Source: Poecilobothrus nobilitatus | Lineage: Eukaryota > Arthropoda > Insecta > Diptera > Dolichopodidae | NCBI GenBank assembly: GCA_947095535.1 | Contig: OX352773.1 | Coordinates: 37,345,398 to 37,409,397, forward strand | DNA length: 64,000 bases | Reading direction: 5' to 3' | In this document: piece after piece, positions 26,000 to 36,229 of the stretch | Layout: every line of letters begins with the position of its first letter | Numbering within the stretch: the first letter of the stretch is position 1 | Position numbers and translations under genes: made by a program | The notes under the pieces: generated by a model | Told to the model about the DNA's origin: nothing | Databases searched by the model: none | What the model saw: the letters and a program-made list of their open reading frames with translations, nothing else

Positions 26000-28325
26000 G
26001 TTGGCTGGGGCATAAGTAGAAGTTTAGTCTAGTACGTTTACTCTAAACGATATTATTACATTGTTAATTATTATCATTACAAAAGAAAAATTGGGACTTT
26101 TGACTCATGTCAAAGAGACTGAAGTGCCATGGTATATATATTAAATTAATAGAAGTCCATGGGATATATAGAAGATTGTAATAAAATTTAGCAAAAAAAT
26201 TTAGAAAAAAAATTCTTCTTAAGAAAACAAAAAATCGAAACAAATAGATTACCCATTACAATTTACAATTCATAAACAATTATAATAAAATATTTGTTTG
26301 GTTTTTTTTATTAAAATCTATAAAATGACATTTTAAAATTATTTAAAAACATTTTGTTTGTATATATCCACATATGGGTATGTATGTCCATATGTCAAAT
26401 AAAATAATTAAAAAAAAATCAATTCGAAGAAAATTAATGAATGAAAAAAAATTTTTTTTTTGTTTTGTTTTTTAATGATTTTTTTTCTTTCCCTTTACCT
26501 TTTTGTAATGTGTCAAAGTTTGAAAAAATAAAAATATTTGCAATTAGAAATTATATCTATACTGTATAGATAGATACATTGTAGCTATGAAAAATTTTTT
26601 TTTCTATAATAGAACACATCCAACCCAACACTTTAAAATGAATGCGTTTGTTACACATCATTTTTCTGGACAAATATATGTATTATTATATAATTATAAT
26701 ATATTTTCAATATATTTTTTTCATTTCTCTGATTTTTGTTGTATATTGTGTACTTCATTTTTAATGCTATTTTGTTTTTTAATTAATAATCCAGAATATA
26801 TAAATAAGCAGCTTTATTAGCATTCGACATTAATTTTTTTTTCTTTTTTTTTTTGTAAAATGGATCCACAACATTAGCAATTTACATTTTTATTTTTTCT
26901 GTTTTCTTTTTAAATTGCTCTTTATGATTAATTTTTATACATTATTTTTATACATGTAAAATTTAACAAAAATTTTTTATTATGACTTACTTTCATGTCA
27001 AAAAAATCGTAAGTTTTAAATAAAGACTTAAAACAGAAATTACAAAATAAAAAAAAGATTCTAACAATAAAGCAACAATCTAAAAAAAGAAATAAAAAAA
27101 AAAACAAAGTTACAAAAAATCGCGCTTTTCACAGCAAAACAATGGAATCTAAAAAAAAAAAAAATCTATAGTAGATACTTACAAGTATAATAATATCCAA
27201 CCCTAACCGCCTTCATACTAATATATGTATATGTAAGTTTTAAATAAGGATAATAAAAAACAGTAAAGAATGACAAAGAAAAATAAAGAAAATATAAGTA
27301 GAAATAATTTACAGTTGTACACAAATAAATACCAACAGTGATCTTGATTTAGATTAATATGAAAAGGCGATATTCAATTTAACTTAAAATTTTATCTATT
27401 GAAATATAATATAATACATAAATCCTTATGCATAATACATATTTTTTTTCTCATATCTAATCAATTGGGTAATGGTATATCTAATCTAATCTAAATGGCT
27501 AATCTAAGCTAATGGCCTTAAGCTTTAATTGTAGTTACTTAGGATTTGAAGGGATACTTTATAACATTATTATTATAATCTTGTTAGCTCACGTTAATTT
27601 TATTAATAAGCTAAACTATTTTTTCCTATTTTCTTTTTATTGCGCATTTTTATTGAACACATTTCTCATATGAAAACAATTCTGTTCAAATTGGTTTCAA
27701 CACAAAATTTGCAAATCTGAATATCGTACATATTAATTAAAGAACCAATACCTTTACTTTAACAATACCTTTTCTTTAACAATACAACCAAAACAATATA
27801 ACCAGAGAAAAAAGAACAAGTGAACAATTTAATCTTTTAAGGCCATTAGTCATGGTGACCTTAACAACCCATAAAAGTATTTAACTAAATATTCTTTTTT
27901 AAATTTTGAATGAAGTTATATCTTTACCACACACAAAACGTAACGAAAAAAAAAAATAAATAAAAATAATTAGAAAAAAAAGACCAACTAATACAACATA
28001 ACCAAAAAAAAAAAAAATTTAACACACACGTTCATTAAAAGAAAATAATCCAAAACAAAAAAGGTTATGAAAAAGAATCAAAGTAAAAAATGAAATGTGA
28101 ACCAGAAAAAGTAACAATTTTAATTCTATACTTTGTTGTTTACTTTTACAGTTATTTTTCTAGATAGATAAGAACTGAAATTACTAATAATGAAAGAATA
28201 GAACAAAAAAAACACTCATATTAAATCTTTGAAAAGAATGAACATGAATATATTTTGTATACTAAATTCAAAAACAAAAAAAAAAAAAAAATAATAATAA
28301 AGAAAAAGTCCTTCTAAAAATATTA
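26000..28325. other. A/T-rich stretch without supported genes
   Basis: Simple sequence and homopolymers only. Small ATCTAATCTAA-type runs occur near 27,478-27,515. Confidence 0.55.
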
Positions 28326-28329
28326 TTTT

Positions 28330-29140
28330 ATTTTAAGAATGGTGAGATACTCATGTATGCTGATGATTTGGCTGTTGTTTACATTGCAGATGATTACACC
28401 GTTTTAGAAAATAATATTAATTTGGATAATGAAATACTGCTAAAAATGATAAACAAATATAAATTAACAATTAACACAACTAAAACAAAATATATGCTGA
28501 TTGAAGGGCCAGATCAAATAAACCTAAATATAACTTATAATAATACAAAAATAGAAAAGGTAAATAATTATTAATACTTGGGACTAATAATAGATCAAGA
28601 ACTAAATTGGAATATGCATGTGAACGAAGTCGACAGAAAATGTAGAAGAGCTGCTGGAATTTTTAAAAACAATTTCGGACACCATACCGACAAACACCAT
28701 AAGATCAACATATTTCAGTCTCTTCCACAGTAATATAACATATGGACAAATCATATGGGGATTAACTACACAGCAAAATATAAACTAAAATCCAAACTAT
28801 ACAAAACAAAGCAATTAAAAATTTGTATAATCTGAATATTAGGACACCAACAAGTAGTTTATACAGAAAATATAACATACTAAACGTCAATCAACAGTAT
28901 AAATTACTACAAGCCATATTCATAAAATAATAAACAATCAAATAATAACTAACTCAACACTTCATCAAGGAATAAATATACACCAGTATAGTACTAGGAA
29001 CGCAGAAGATTTCAGAACAATAAGGGGCATATGTAACGTCTACAGTAAATGCATCAAAGAATTCAACAAAATACCACCAACAATCAAAATTAAAAACTTT
29101 AAAACATTTAAAAAAAAGTATAATAATTTAATAACATAAA
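28330..29140 (+). pseudogene. non-LTR retrotransposon ORF2 remnant (reverse transcriptase, 3' part)
   Basis: Translation from 28,341 gives the RT catalytic box as MYADDLAVVYIADD, then the thumb-region signature YLGLIIDQELNW after an in-frame TAA at 28,572. The reading then shifts frame (at about 28,690) to STYFSLFHSNITYGQIIWG, shifts again to IQTIQNKAIKNLYNLNIRTP, and finally gives the C-terminal HQYSTRNAEDFR ... FNKIPPTIKIKNF and a stop at 29,138. The order and spacing match jockey/CR1-like non-LTR elements without an RNase H domain. At least two stops and two frameshifts make it dead. The 5' part including endonuclease is missing. A mini-me-like element begins about 260 bp downstream. Confidence 0.85.
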
Positions 29141-29397
29141 ATTTCGTCTTATAAATAATTCAATTAACTTAGTTTACCTAATAGTTTTAAACAAACTTCA
29201 TTTTCAAATATCTACATAAATAATATAATAATTTAGCTTAATAATTTTAGTCGAATAACCAAAATTTTTTTTTTTCTTTCTCTTTTCTTTCTTATAATAA
29301 TTTTAAAAAAATTTAATAATGCATATTCGCCTATAATAATAATAATGGATTTAAATGAATTTAATATTGTACTCACTCTGTACGAGCTAGCGCTCTT

Positions 29398-30705
29398 TAT
29401 ACCCGTACGATAGGATCGGGTATAATAAAATTACTCCTCCGTTTGTAACACCTCGAAATAAGCGAGCTAGATATACCTTCAAAGGTATGGATCGGATCAG
29501 AAAAAAATTCTAAGACTTTTGAGCCATGTCCGTCCGTCCGTCCGTCCGTCAGCACGCTAACTCAAAAACTAAGAAAGCTAGAATCTTGAACTTTACACAA
29601 AATATTTTGGGAGTAATTTGTAGGTTCCCTATTTTTTTTGGTTGAGTTTGGACCAAGCCTTAGGGTAGCTCTCGAACACCTAACTTTTAGATCCCCACAT
29701 TTTTTTTGCAATAGAGCTATGAAATTTCAACTACTGATAGATCTCACAAAAATATTAATTTTATTTTTAAAAACTTTTTTTTGTAGCCCCACCCGTTACG
29801 GAGCTACAGCTCCCCAACTCTATATTTAAATTGTTATAGCACAAGTTGTATAAGGTATATCTTCATTTTGAAAACGCCAAACGATTACTACTTTAATTAG
29901 CTTTAAAAGTATATATATAATAAATATATAATTTTGGCATACGGTGTCTTAATTTACCGTTATGCAAAAGTAAAATTTTGCAAAATTCTTTAACCCTTCC
30001 ATCTTCTAAACGGTTAAAGTTGGAAACTTGAAATTTTAACAGAAGTTAGATCTTTGAAAATTAGTATGAGTCATTTCAGAAATTTTTTTTGTATCACCCC
30101 CCGTTTAGGAGCTGTAAGGGGTCAAAAACTGAAAATTTCTTATTTTGAAACACCTGTAACTTGAACACCTGTTAAAATTTTTTTGAAGTAATACACAAAA
30201 ATTAAAGCTCCAACATTATACTTTTATTTCTGTTAACAACTTTTTTTAATAATATAGGGTTACTTTATAATTGACGAAAGTGTTACTTGATTTTTTCAAA
30301 TTTTCTAACAAATTTCTTTAACTAATTTTTTCCATTTTGTTTTACTCGATAATTTGAAATTGTTGAGGATATAATGCGTAGTACAACAAAATGTAATTAA
30401 ATAAACAACATAACGGTTGCTTGAAGAATTTTTATTTATATGATATTGATATATATACATACTTATATAATATCATGTTTACTTACATATCGTATATGTC
30501 ACTAGTGAATGAATGATAAGAGTATAGATGTATATTATATGTACAACCCATAGTTCTAGAAATTATAAAATTCACCCAAATTATTTTAAAATACTAAAAT
30601 ATTAAAAAAATAATATTGTAAGCAGAGTGACAGGCTGTGAACATACTAACGGTTCGTACGGGTATCTAAGAGTTGACAAAGTCAACTGTATTCTTCCTCG
30701 TTTTG
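29398..30705 (+). mobile_element. mini-me/DINE-1-like Helitron-type element, near full length
   Basis: Starts TATACCCGTACGATAGGATC, where GGGTATA can fold back on TATACCC. It ends TCGTACGGGTATC, so the two ends form a 12 bp inverted pair. Next to the left end is the conserved core GGTATGGATCGGATCAGAAA, and then (GTCC)5 at 29,528-29,550. Just inside the right end AGTTGAC-AAA-GTCAACT (30,671-30,687) is a perfect hairpin, followed by TTCTTCCTCGTTTT. Short inverted ends, a GTCY proto-microsatellite and a 3' subterminal hairpin are the described build of dipteran mini-me/DINE-1 elements. No protein is encoded. The relationship is by architecture, not by alignment. Confidence 0.7.
29528..29550. repeat. 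(GTCC)n proto-microsatellite
   Basis: Just over five consecutive GTCC units inside the mini-me-like element. Shorter versions (two to three units) occur at the same place in other copies. Confidence 0.9.
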
Positions 30706-30905
30706 AGATTAAAATAAAAAAATTAAAAATTACAATATTTAAAAAAAAAAAAAAAAATACTAACAAAAAAAAAAAACCGGGATTTAAATTTCACATTTTT
30801 AATAATAATATCAACCATTTAAATGGCCATTTCTACAAATTATACCTAACGGTACGTCGGATACGGTACTAACGGATATTACAGTGATCCAATTTTTTTT
30901 TTTTA

Positions 30906-30987
30906 AACATACAAACAATACATACATACAAACAAATAATACATACATACAAACAAACAATACATACATACAAACAAACAATACATA
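30906..30987. repeat. 24 bp tandem array of CAAA/CATA words
   Basis: About three and a half copies of a unit AATACATACATACAAACAAA-type lie 200 bp downstream of the mini-me-like element. Confidence 0.8.
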
Positions 30988-30989
30988 TT

Positions 30990-32925
30990 TTTAAGAAACT
31001 TTTAAAATTTTATATTTTTTTTTTTCATTTGTCTCTATTCATCCCTCTTGGATTATTAAGGTTCACTACACTCTTAAAATAATTTTATAGTATCCTTTTT
31101 TTTTTTTTTTTGTGTTCCGTTTTATTGTTTTTGTAAGTTTGGATACAAGTATAAGCATATCCTTAATGAAAATAGGCACTAAAAAAAGAGTTTAGAAAAT
31201 TATGATAAAATCAATGTTGTTTTTTTAGGGTCCTGATTGTCGTTTTTGTTTTTTGTTATTTTTGTTTTTTGTTATTTTTGTTTTTTTAAAGACTAAAACA
31301 TTCAATGAGTAAAATTTTCTTTAAAATCAGTAAGAGTACAGCAGATCATCAAAAAAAAAAAAAACAAAAATTGTTGCTTTATTTTTGCTGTAAAATTTCA
31401 TGGGTGTTCAACTAAAAATAACAAAGAAGAAGAAAAATTGGGTTCTCGCGATTTGACTTAAGTTTATAAAGGATAAAATTACTATGACAAGAAAACAAGT
31501 AATGAAACGTTTTTTTTTTATTTTGTTTTTTTTTTTTGACATTATTAAAATTTGGAATAGAATACATTAGAAGAAAATGAGTAAGAGCTTTAAGAGAGAT
31601 GATGTTTTAATTAAAGGGTATAACCTATTTAGTTATATAAAATTTAGGTAAAATAAATTTAATATTTAATATTTTAAGATCTTAATTAATATTTTGTTTT
31701 CTCTGTTTTTTCTTTTTTTGGCTATAAAAGTATAGCAAAATTTTACTTTAAAATATATAAAACAGGAAATCATGTGAAAATTTTTAAATTTATTTTAAAG
31801 TATCCAACGAAATTTAAAACAATTTTGTAACAACTGATTTTAATTTTCTTAATTATTTAAATACTTAAAATTTTTTTTAAGTATTTTACATTTGTTTTAC
31901 ATTTTCATACTTAAACGGTAAGTTAACTTCAACTTTTTAGTGATGGAATTTATTTTATCTATTACTTCTGGACCTATGTTTTCCATTTCTGATTTAATTC
32001 TCCTGATACAATCTAAATTGAGTTGTTGAGTTACACATAACCGTATGATTTTAATATTATTTTAGTTACGATAGACTTATTATACTTCTAGGTAAGTAGT
32101 ATTACAGAATTCGACAAAGTGAACAAAGTATAAGAATAAAAGTAAACCAAACACTTTATATTAACTTAAGATCTCTGGAAAAAGGTTAAAAAACTATTAG
32201 ACGTTAACAAATCAAAAACAAGAACAGAACCTATAAAATTTTCTTGAAATATCTTAATTAAAAAAATCACAAGAAAACTTTCTGTTATTTAATTGCATTT
32301 GTAGAAGTCTGATATATTTAGTAATGCAATTATTCAAGTAAAAATAAAGTTAAATAGGTATGTTAAATACTAATTGCTCAACTAATAAAACAATAATTAT
32401 ATAATTTACAAAACAAAATCTATACTAACTTAACAACATCATTTTACGTTAAACATCTTTTTTCACTAAACAAATTCAATAATTATTCAACAAAACTGTG
32501 TACTATTTGCCTAAAAATATGCAATAAAATGTTCATATCTATAAAAAATAATACTAGAAGTTAAATTTTGTTTGTTATTTATTTAATTTAATCTAATTAT
32601 GTAAAATAAGTTGTAGTATACAAATCTCTCAATATAGTTGTAGTAAAGTACAAATATCAGTAAGACCCTCAGCTACAACGGTCATTTCAGGCATTACAAA
32701 GATTAAATTTTGGTATATTACATTATTTACATTACTTACATTATTCTATTGCATTATGTTTGTTATATCCTATATTTGTTAACCTATAATTAATTACCAT
32801 TTTTGATTTAAATTTACTAACCTATATTGTTATTGATAATATTGTGTGTATTTTGATCAATAACAAAATGGTTTCCTATATTTGAAAAATATTTAACAAT
32901 TACTTCTATTATTGAATTATATGGA
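30990..32925. other. A/T-rich stretch without supported genes
   Basis: Homopolymers and a 17 bp T-rich array (31,242-31,287, unit TTTTTGTTTTTTGTTAT). No gene recognised. Confidence 0.55.
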
Positions 32926-32929
32926 ATTA

Positions 32930-33400
32930 TTGGTTAATGATAAGGGTTTAAGTTGTGATGGAGTATTTTTCAAGTACCTTTCTAGTTTATGGGCATTCCA
33001 AAAATATATGTTTTATAGACACAAAATTATGCACAAAAGGTGCAGAGGATATGATGACTGAGTTTTTTCAAATAAATATGTTATGGTACTAATAGTGTTG
33101 GCATAATCTAATTCTAGCTTTTTATCTATCAAAGTTCCTATTGCTTAGACAATATACAGGAGGACTATTTATATTAAACCAATTAGATTTAAGAAAGCTA
33201 TTGGTTCAATTTCAATTTATTTATCTAATATTTTGTATAACTTTTTTTTCTTTCTTTGGTTTTTCAGCTGTATGACGTATAGGCAAAGATAAATGTTGAA
33301 GTTTTGATGGCAAGTTTCGTCTCCGAATCCACCAGTTCATTACCATTGATACCACAATAAGTTGTAATCCATATGAGTTTAATTTTTTAATTTGTTTTGA
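32930..33400 (-). pseudogene. non-LTR retrotransposon tail with RNase H and zinc-knuckle remnants
   Basis: On the minus strand 33,380-33,260 reads LIWITTYCGINGNELVDSET and continues KLAIKT. This resembles the I/jockey-type RNase H motif (W-x-P-S-H-C-G-I-x-G-N-E-x-V/A-D). About 250 bp farther on, 33,045-32,985 reads APFVHNFVSIKHIFLECP, matching the C-terminal HIL-x-EC zinc-knuckle-like segment that follows RNase H in these elements. Frameshifts and stops lie between and a normally Cys-containing position is lost, so it is inactive. Family (I, R1, Loa or jockey clade) cannot be decided. Confidence 0.7.
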
Positions 33401-33409
33401 ACACTTGAA

Positions 33410-33990
33410 CAGTGTATTTCTGATATTTTTACAATTTCGAAATAATTTTCTGAAAAAAAAAAGTAAAATAAAAATTTTAAAGTGACATTTGATAGATAGA
33501 ATCTAATTTAGTGTAATAAAATATGTAATAAATAAAATAATTATTTAAACATGGATATCAATATACATATTATATACAAAATATAATCTTATTCACAGTA
33601 ATGGATTTCATTGTAATTTATAAATATACAAACTAATATGTGATATATATAAATAGATTTATTTATAATCTTAATAATAATTACTATCACAAAATTAATT
33701 CATTTTTAATACATTATACATTATCATATCAACAAAATTATCAGTTCTTAAAATATATATATACATATATATGTATTATTAAAATGTAAAATTTTTTTAA
33801 TACCCTTTATATCCTTTTAATATTATTTAGTTTGAAAACTAAAAAAGATTATTAAATCATAATTCAAAAAGATTTAACCTACAAATATAAAATTGTAATG
33901 ATACTTAAATTATTAATATCGAAAAAAAAACAAAAACTCTAACAAGATTATATTATTAATTTAAAGTTAAACTCTAGATTATCATACATA

Positions 33991-34039
<49 letters not shown>

Positions 34040-34385
34040 ATATATTTATATATTAATAAAGAAATTAAGATAATTTGTCCTTTTAATTCTTTCTTTAAAA
34101 GGATATAATTAAATAATAATAATATTTAAAATATAAAATTTTCTAAAATATTTATTAATACCTAATATTAAATTGTATAATTAATATAAAATTATATTAT
34201 TATATTTAAATAAAAATAAACTGGTTGTTTCACTGTTGTACATACATATTTTTATTATTATATGATATAAAGATTTATATAATATAAAAAGTATAGGATA
34301 AAACAAGACAAAAAAATTTACATAATATTATAATAAAAGATTTTGCAAAGATTTTTTTCTAATATTATTAATTAATAAATTTTCC
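33410..34385. other. A/T-rich stretch with (TA)n tract
   Basis: Contains an alternating TA run at 33,999-34,037 flanked by imperfect TA/TAA repeats. No gene recognised. Confidence 0.6.
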
Positions 34386-34389
34386 TATT

Positions 34390-34710
34390 CTGATTTTGCC
34401 AATTATAGTAAAACATCGTAAGGTAGCTTACTTCGGTCACATAATGCAAAAGCAGAAGATTACTATATATGTTGGAATTAATAATCCAAGATCGAAGGAA
34501 GACTCGGTATTGATAAAATGCAATTGTTCTGGTTGAGAAAAATCAAATCGGTAAAACAAACAGAACATTGTACTATAGGTTCTTATCAAATATTTCGTTT
34601 AAAAGAGAGATAGCAAGGTTCCAACATTATGAAAGAAAGTCGCGTGCGTTGACCTGCTTGATATTTTTCGAAATTCCCAACTAGGCTCACCATCGCAAAA
34701 AAAAAAAAAT
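34390..34710 (+). pseudogene. non-LTR retrotransposon C-terminus with A-tail
   Basis: 34,405-34,440 translates to VKHRKVAYFGHIMQKQ. This matches the R-K-x-x-YFGHIMR motif near the C-terminus of endonuclease-reverse transcriptase LINE proteins. The next segment in a shifted frame gives LLYMLELIIQ, and a third gives GIDKMQLFWLRKIKS (family consensus: G-x-G-x-x-R-x-SWL-R/K-N). The copy ends with CACCATCGC followed by 13 A at about 34,697-34,709. At least two frameshifts and stops. The last 150 bp plus about 40 bp of sequence beyond the A-tail recur inverted at 35,801-35,995. Confidence 0.7.
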
Positions 34711-35995
34711 TGAAATGAAAGATTCTGTGGAGATGACCTATAATATGTTGAAGAAGAACCTAAGAACCTATAGTAAAAAGAAAAGTCGGTGAACTAATTC
34801 ATAAAGCCAGAAATCATCAATACCAATTTATCTCGCCTAAAAATATGCCAGCCTATCCATAATCTAAACGAAAACAACGTAGTAAAGATTCTAATCTACA
34901 TAGTCGCCGTACATCCAATCCAGAATAATTTTGTAAATTTTAACATTTTTTAATATTAATATGCGTTTTTAAAGAAAGCAAAAATCTCAAAAATATTTTT
35001 CTTTCTTCCTTTCTTTTCTCATAAATTTGGGATAAAATATACAATGATTGCTCAATAGTCAATACCACATATATACATATAATCTATATAATCAAAAATA
35101 TAATCTTGTAAAATTCTTATAAATCAAAGTTTTAAAACTTAAAACTATTTTAGTTTTACTAACAAACTTCTGTTCTATATAATTATTCACTTTTGAAGGA
35201 CTCTGTATAATATATTCAATATTAACATCTATTTATGCAAAATAATACATATTATATAGATAGATGTATAAGTAAAAATATATTATATATAACTAGTAAG
35301 TGACAATCAAAAATAACGATTCAATATTGTATAGCATATTACATATATATATATATATAGGTACATAATATAAAACTAAAAATAAAGGATTAATTATATG
35401 CAAATTATACTTCCGTTAAATATTTCCGTTATAATCGACTTTATAGTGATATTTCCTGTTTAACGGTATATGATTTAATGTTTTGTTTTCTTTTCACTTT
35501 CAGGAAAAGCAAAAAGTATTAAATCCGATAAAACTACCAAAAATGTTACATTTATAAAATTACGAATCCTTATTATGTATAAGTATAAGTATATATGTAT
35601 GTATATGGATATGCATTTAAAAAATCATAATTTTAATAAAGAAATTTTATTTAAATTACATATACTGATTTGTTAAAATGAAAAATTTTATTTAAAAGTA
35701 GACAATAAAAAAATTTTTTTTTTAATATATTTTGAGTTAATAACTAATCGGTTCAATTAAAATTACCACATAGTTGGTAACTAATCGAGGTTTTACTTTG
35801 CAACATATTATAGGTCATCTCCACAGAATCTTTCATTTTAATTTTTTTTTTTTTGCGATGGTGAGCCTAGTTGGGAATTTCGAAAAATATCAAGCAGGTC
35901 AACGCACGCGACTTTCTTTCATAATGTTGGAACCTTGCTATCTCTCTTTTAAACCAAATATTTGATAAGAACCTATAGTACAATGTTCTGTTTGG
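34554..35995. repeat. large inverted repeat, about 195 bp arms, 1.05 kb spacer
   Basis: The left arm (34,554-34,750) and right arm (35,801-35,995) are near-identical in opposite orientation, differing at a handful of bases and in homopolymer length. The arms contain the LINE 3' end and its A-tail plus sequence beyond it, so they arose by duplication and inversion of a DNA segment, not by two independent retropositions. The spacer starts with a higher-complexity stretch (34,751-34,930) and then is ordinary A/T-rich DNA. Confidence 0.8.
34760..34930 (+). pseudogene. coding-like stretch inside the inverted repeat spacer
   Basis: One plus-strand frame reads PIVKRKVGELIHKARNHQYQ and continues ISPKNMPAYP, stop, SKRKQRSKDSNLHSRRTSNP, stop at about 34,928. 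Lys/Arg/Ser/His-rich composition and lower A+T suggest a captured or decayed exon end. No family is recognised and one internal stop is present. Confidence 0.25.
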
Positions 35996-36226
35996 TTTGG
36001 GGATTGGGCAAAATTGATGTATTACTTAACTTTTTTAAATTTGCGATGGTGAGCCTAGTTGGGAATCTCGAAAAAGATCAAGCAGGTCAACGGGCGCAAC
36101 TTTCTTTGATAATGTTGGACCCTTGCTATCTCTCTTTTAAACCAAATATTTGATAAGAACCTATAGTACAATGTTCTATTTGGTTTTGGGGATTGGTGAA
36201 AATTGATGCATTACTTAACTTTTTTA
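35853..36226 (-). repeat. 188 bp tandem duplication of the LINE 3' end
   Basis: TTGCGATGGTGAGCCTAGTT starts at 35,853 and again at 36,041, and both units run through GGGGATTGG...ACTTAACTTTTTTAA. They differ at roughly ten positions. The reading frames on the plus strand are antisense to the LINE orientation and are not genes. Together with the left arm this makes three copies of the same 3' end within 1.7 kb. Confidence 0.85.
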
Positions 36227-36229
36227 ATT

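Noticed and set aside
35774..36153. Two similar 63-codon frames that look like a tandem gene family
   Set aside because: They are antisense readings of the tandemly duplicated LINE 3' end.
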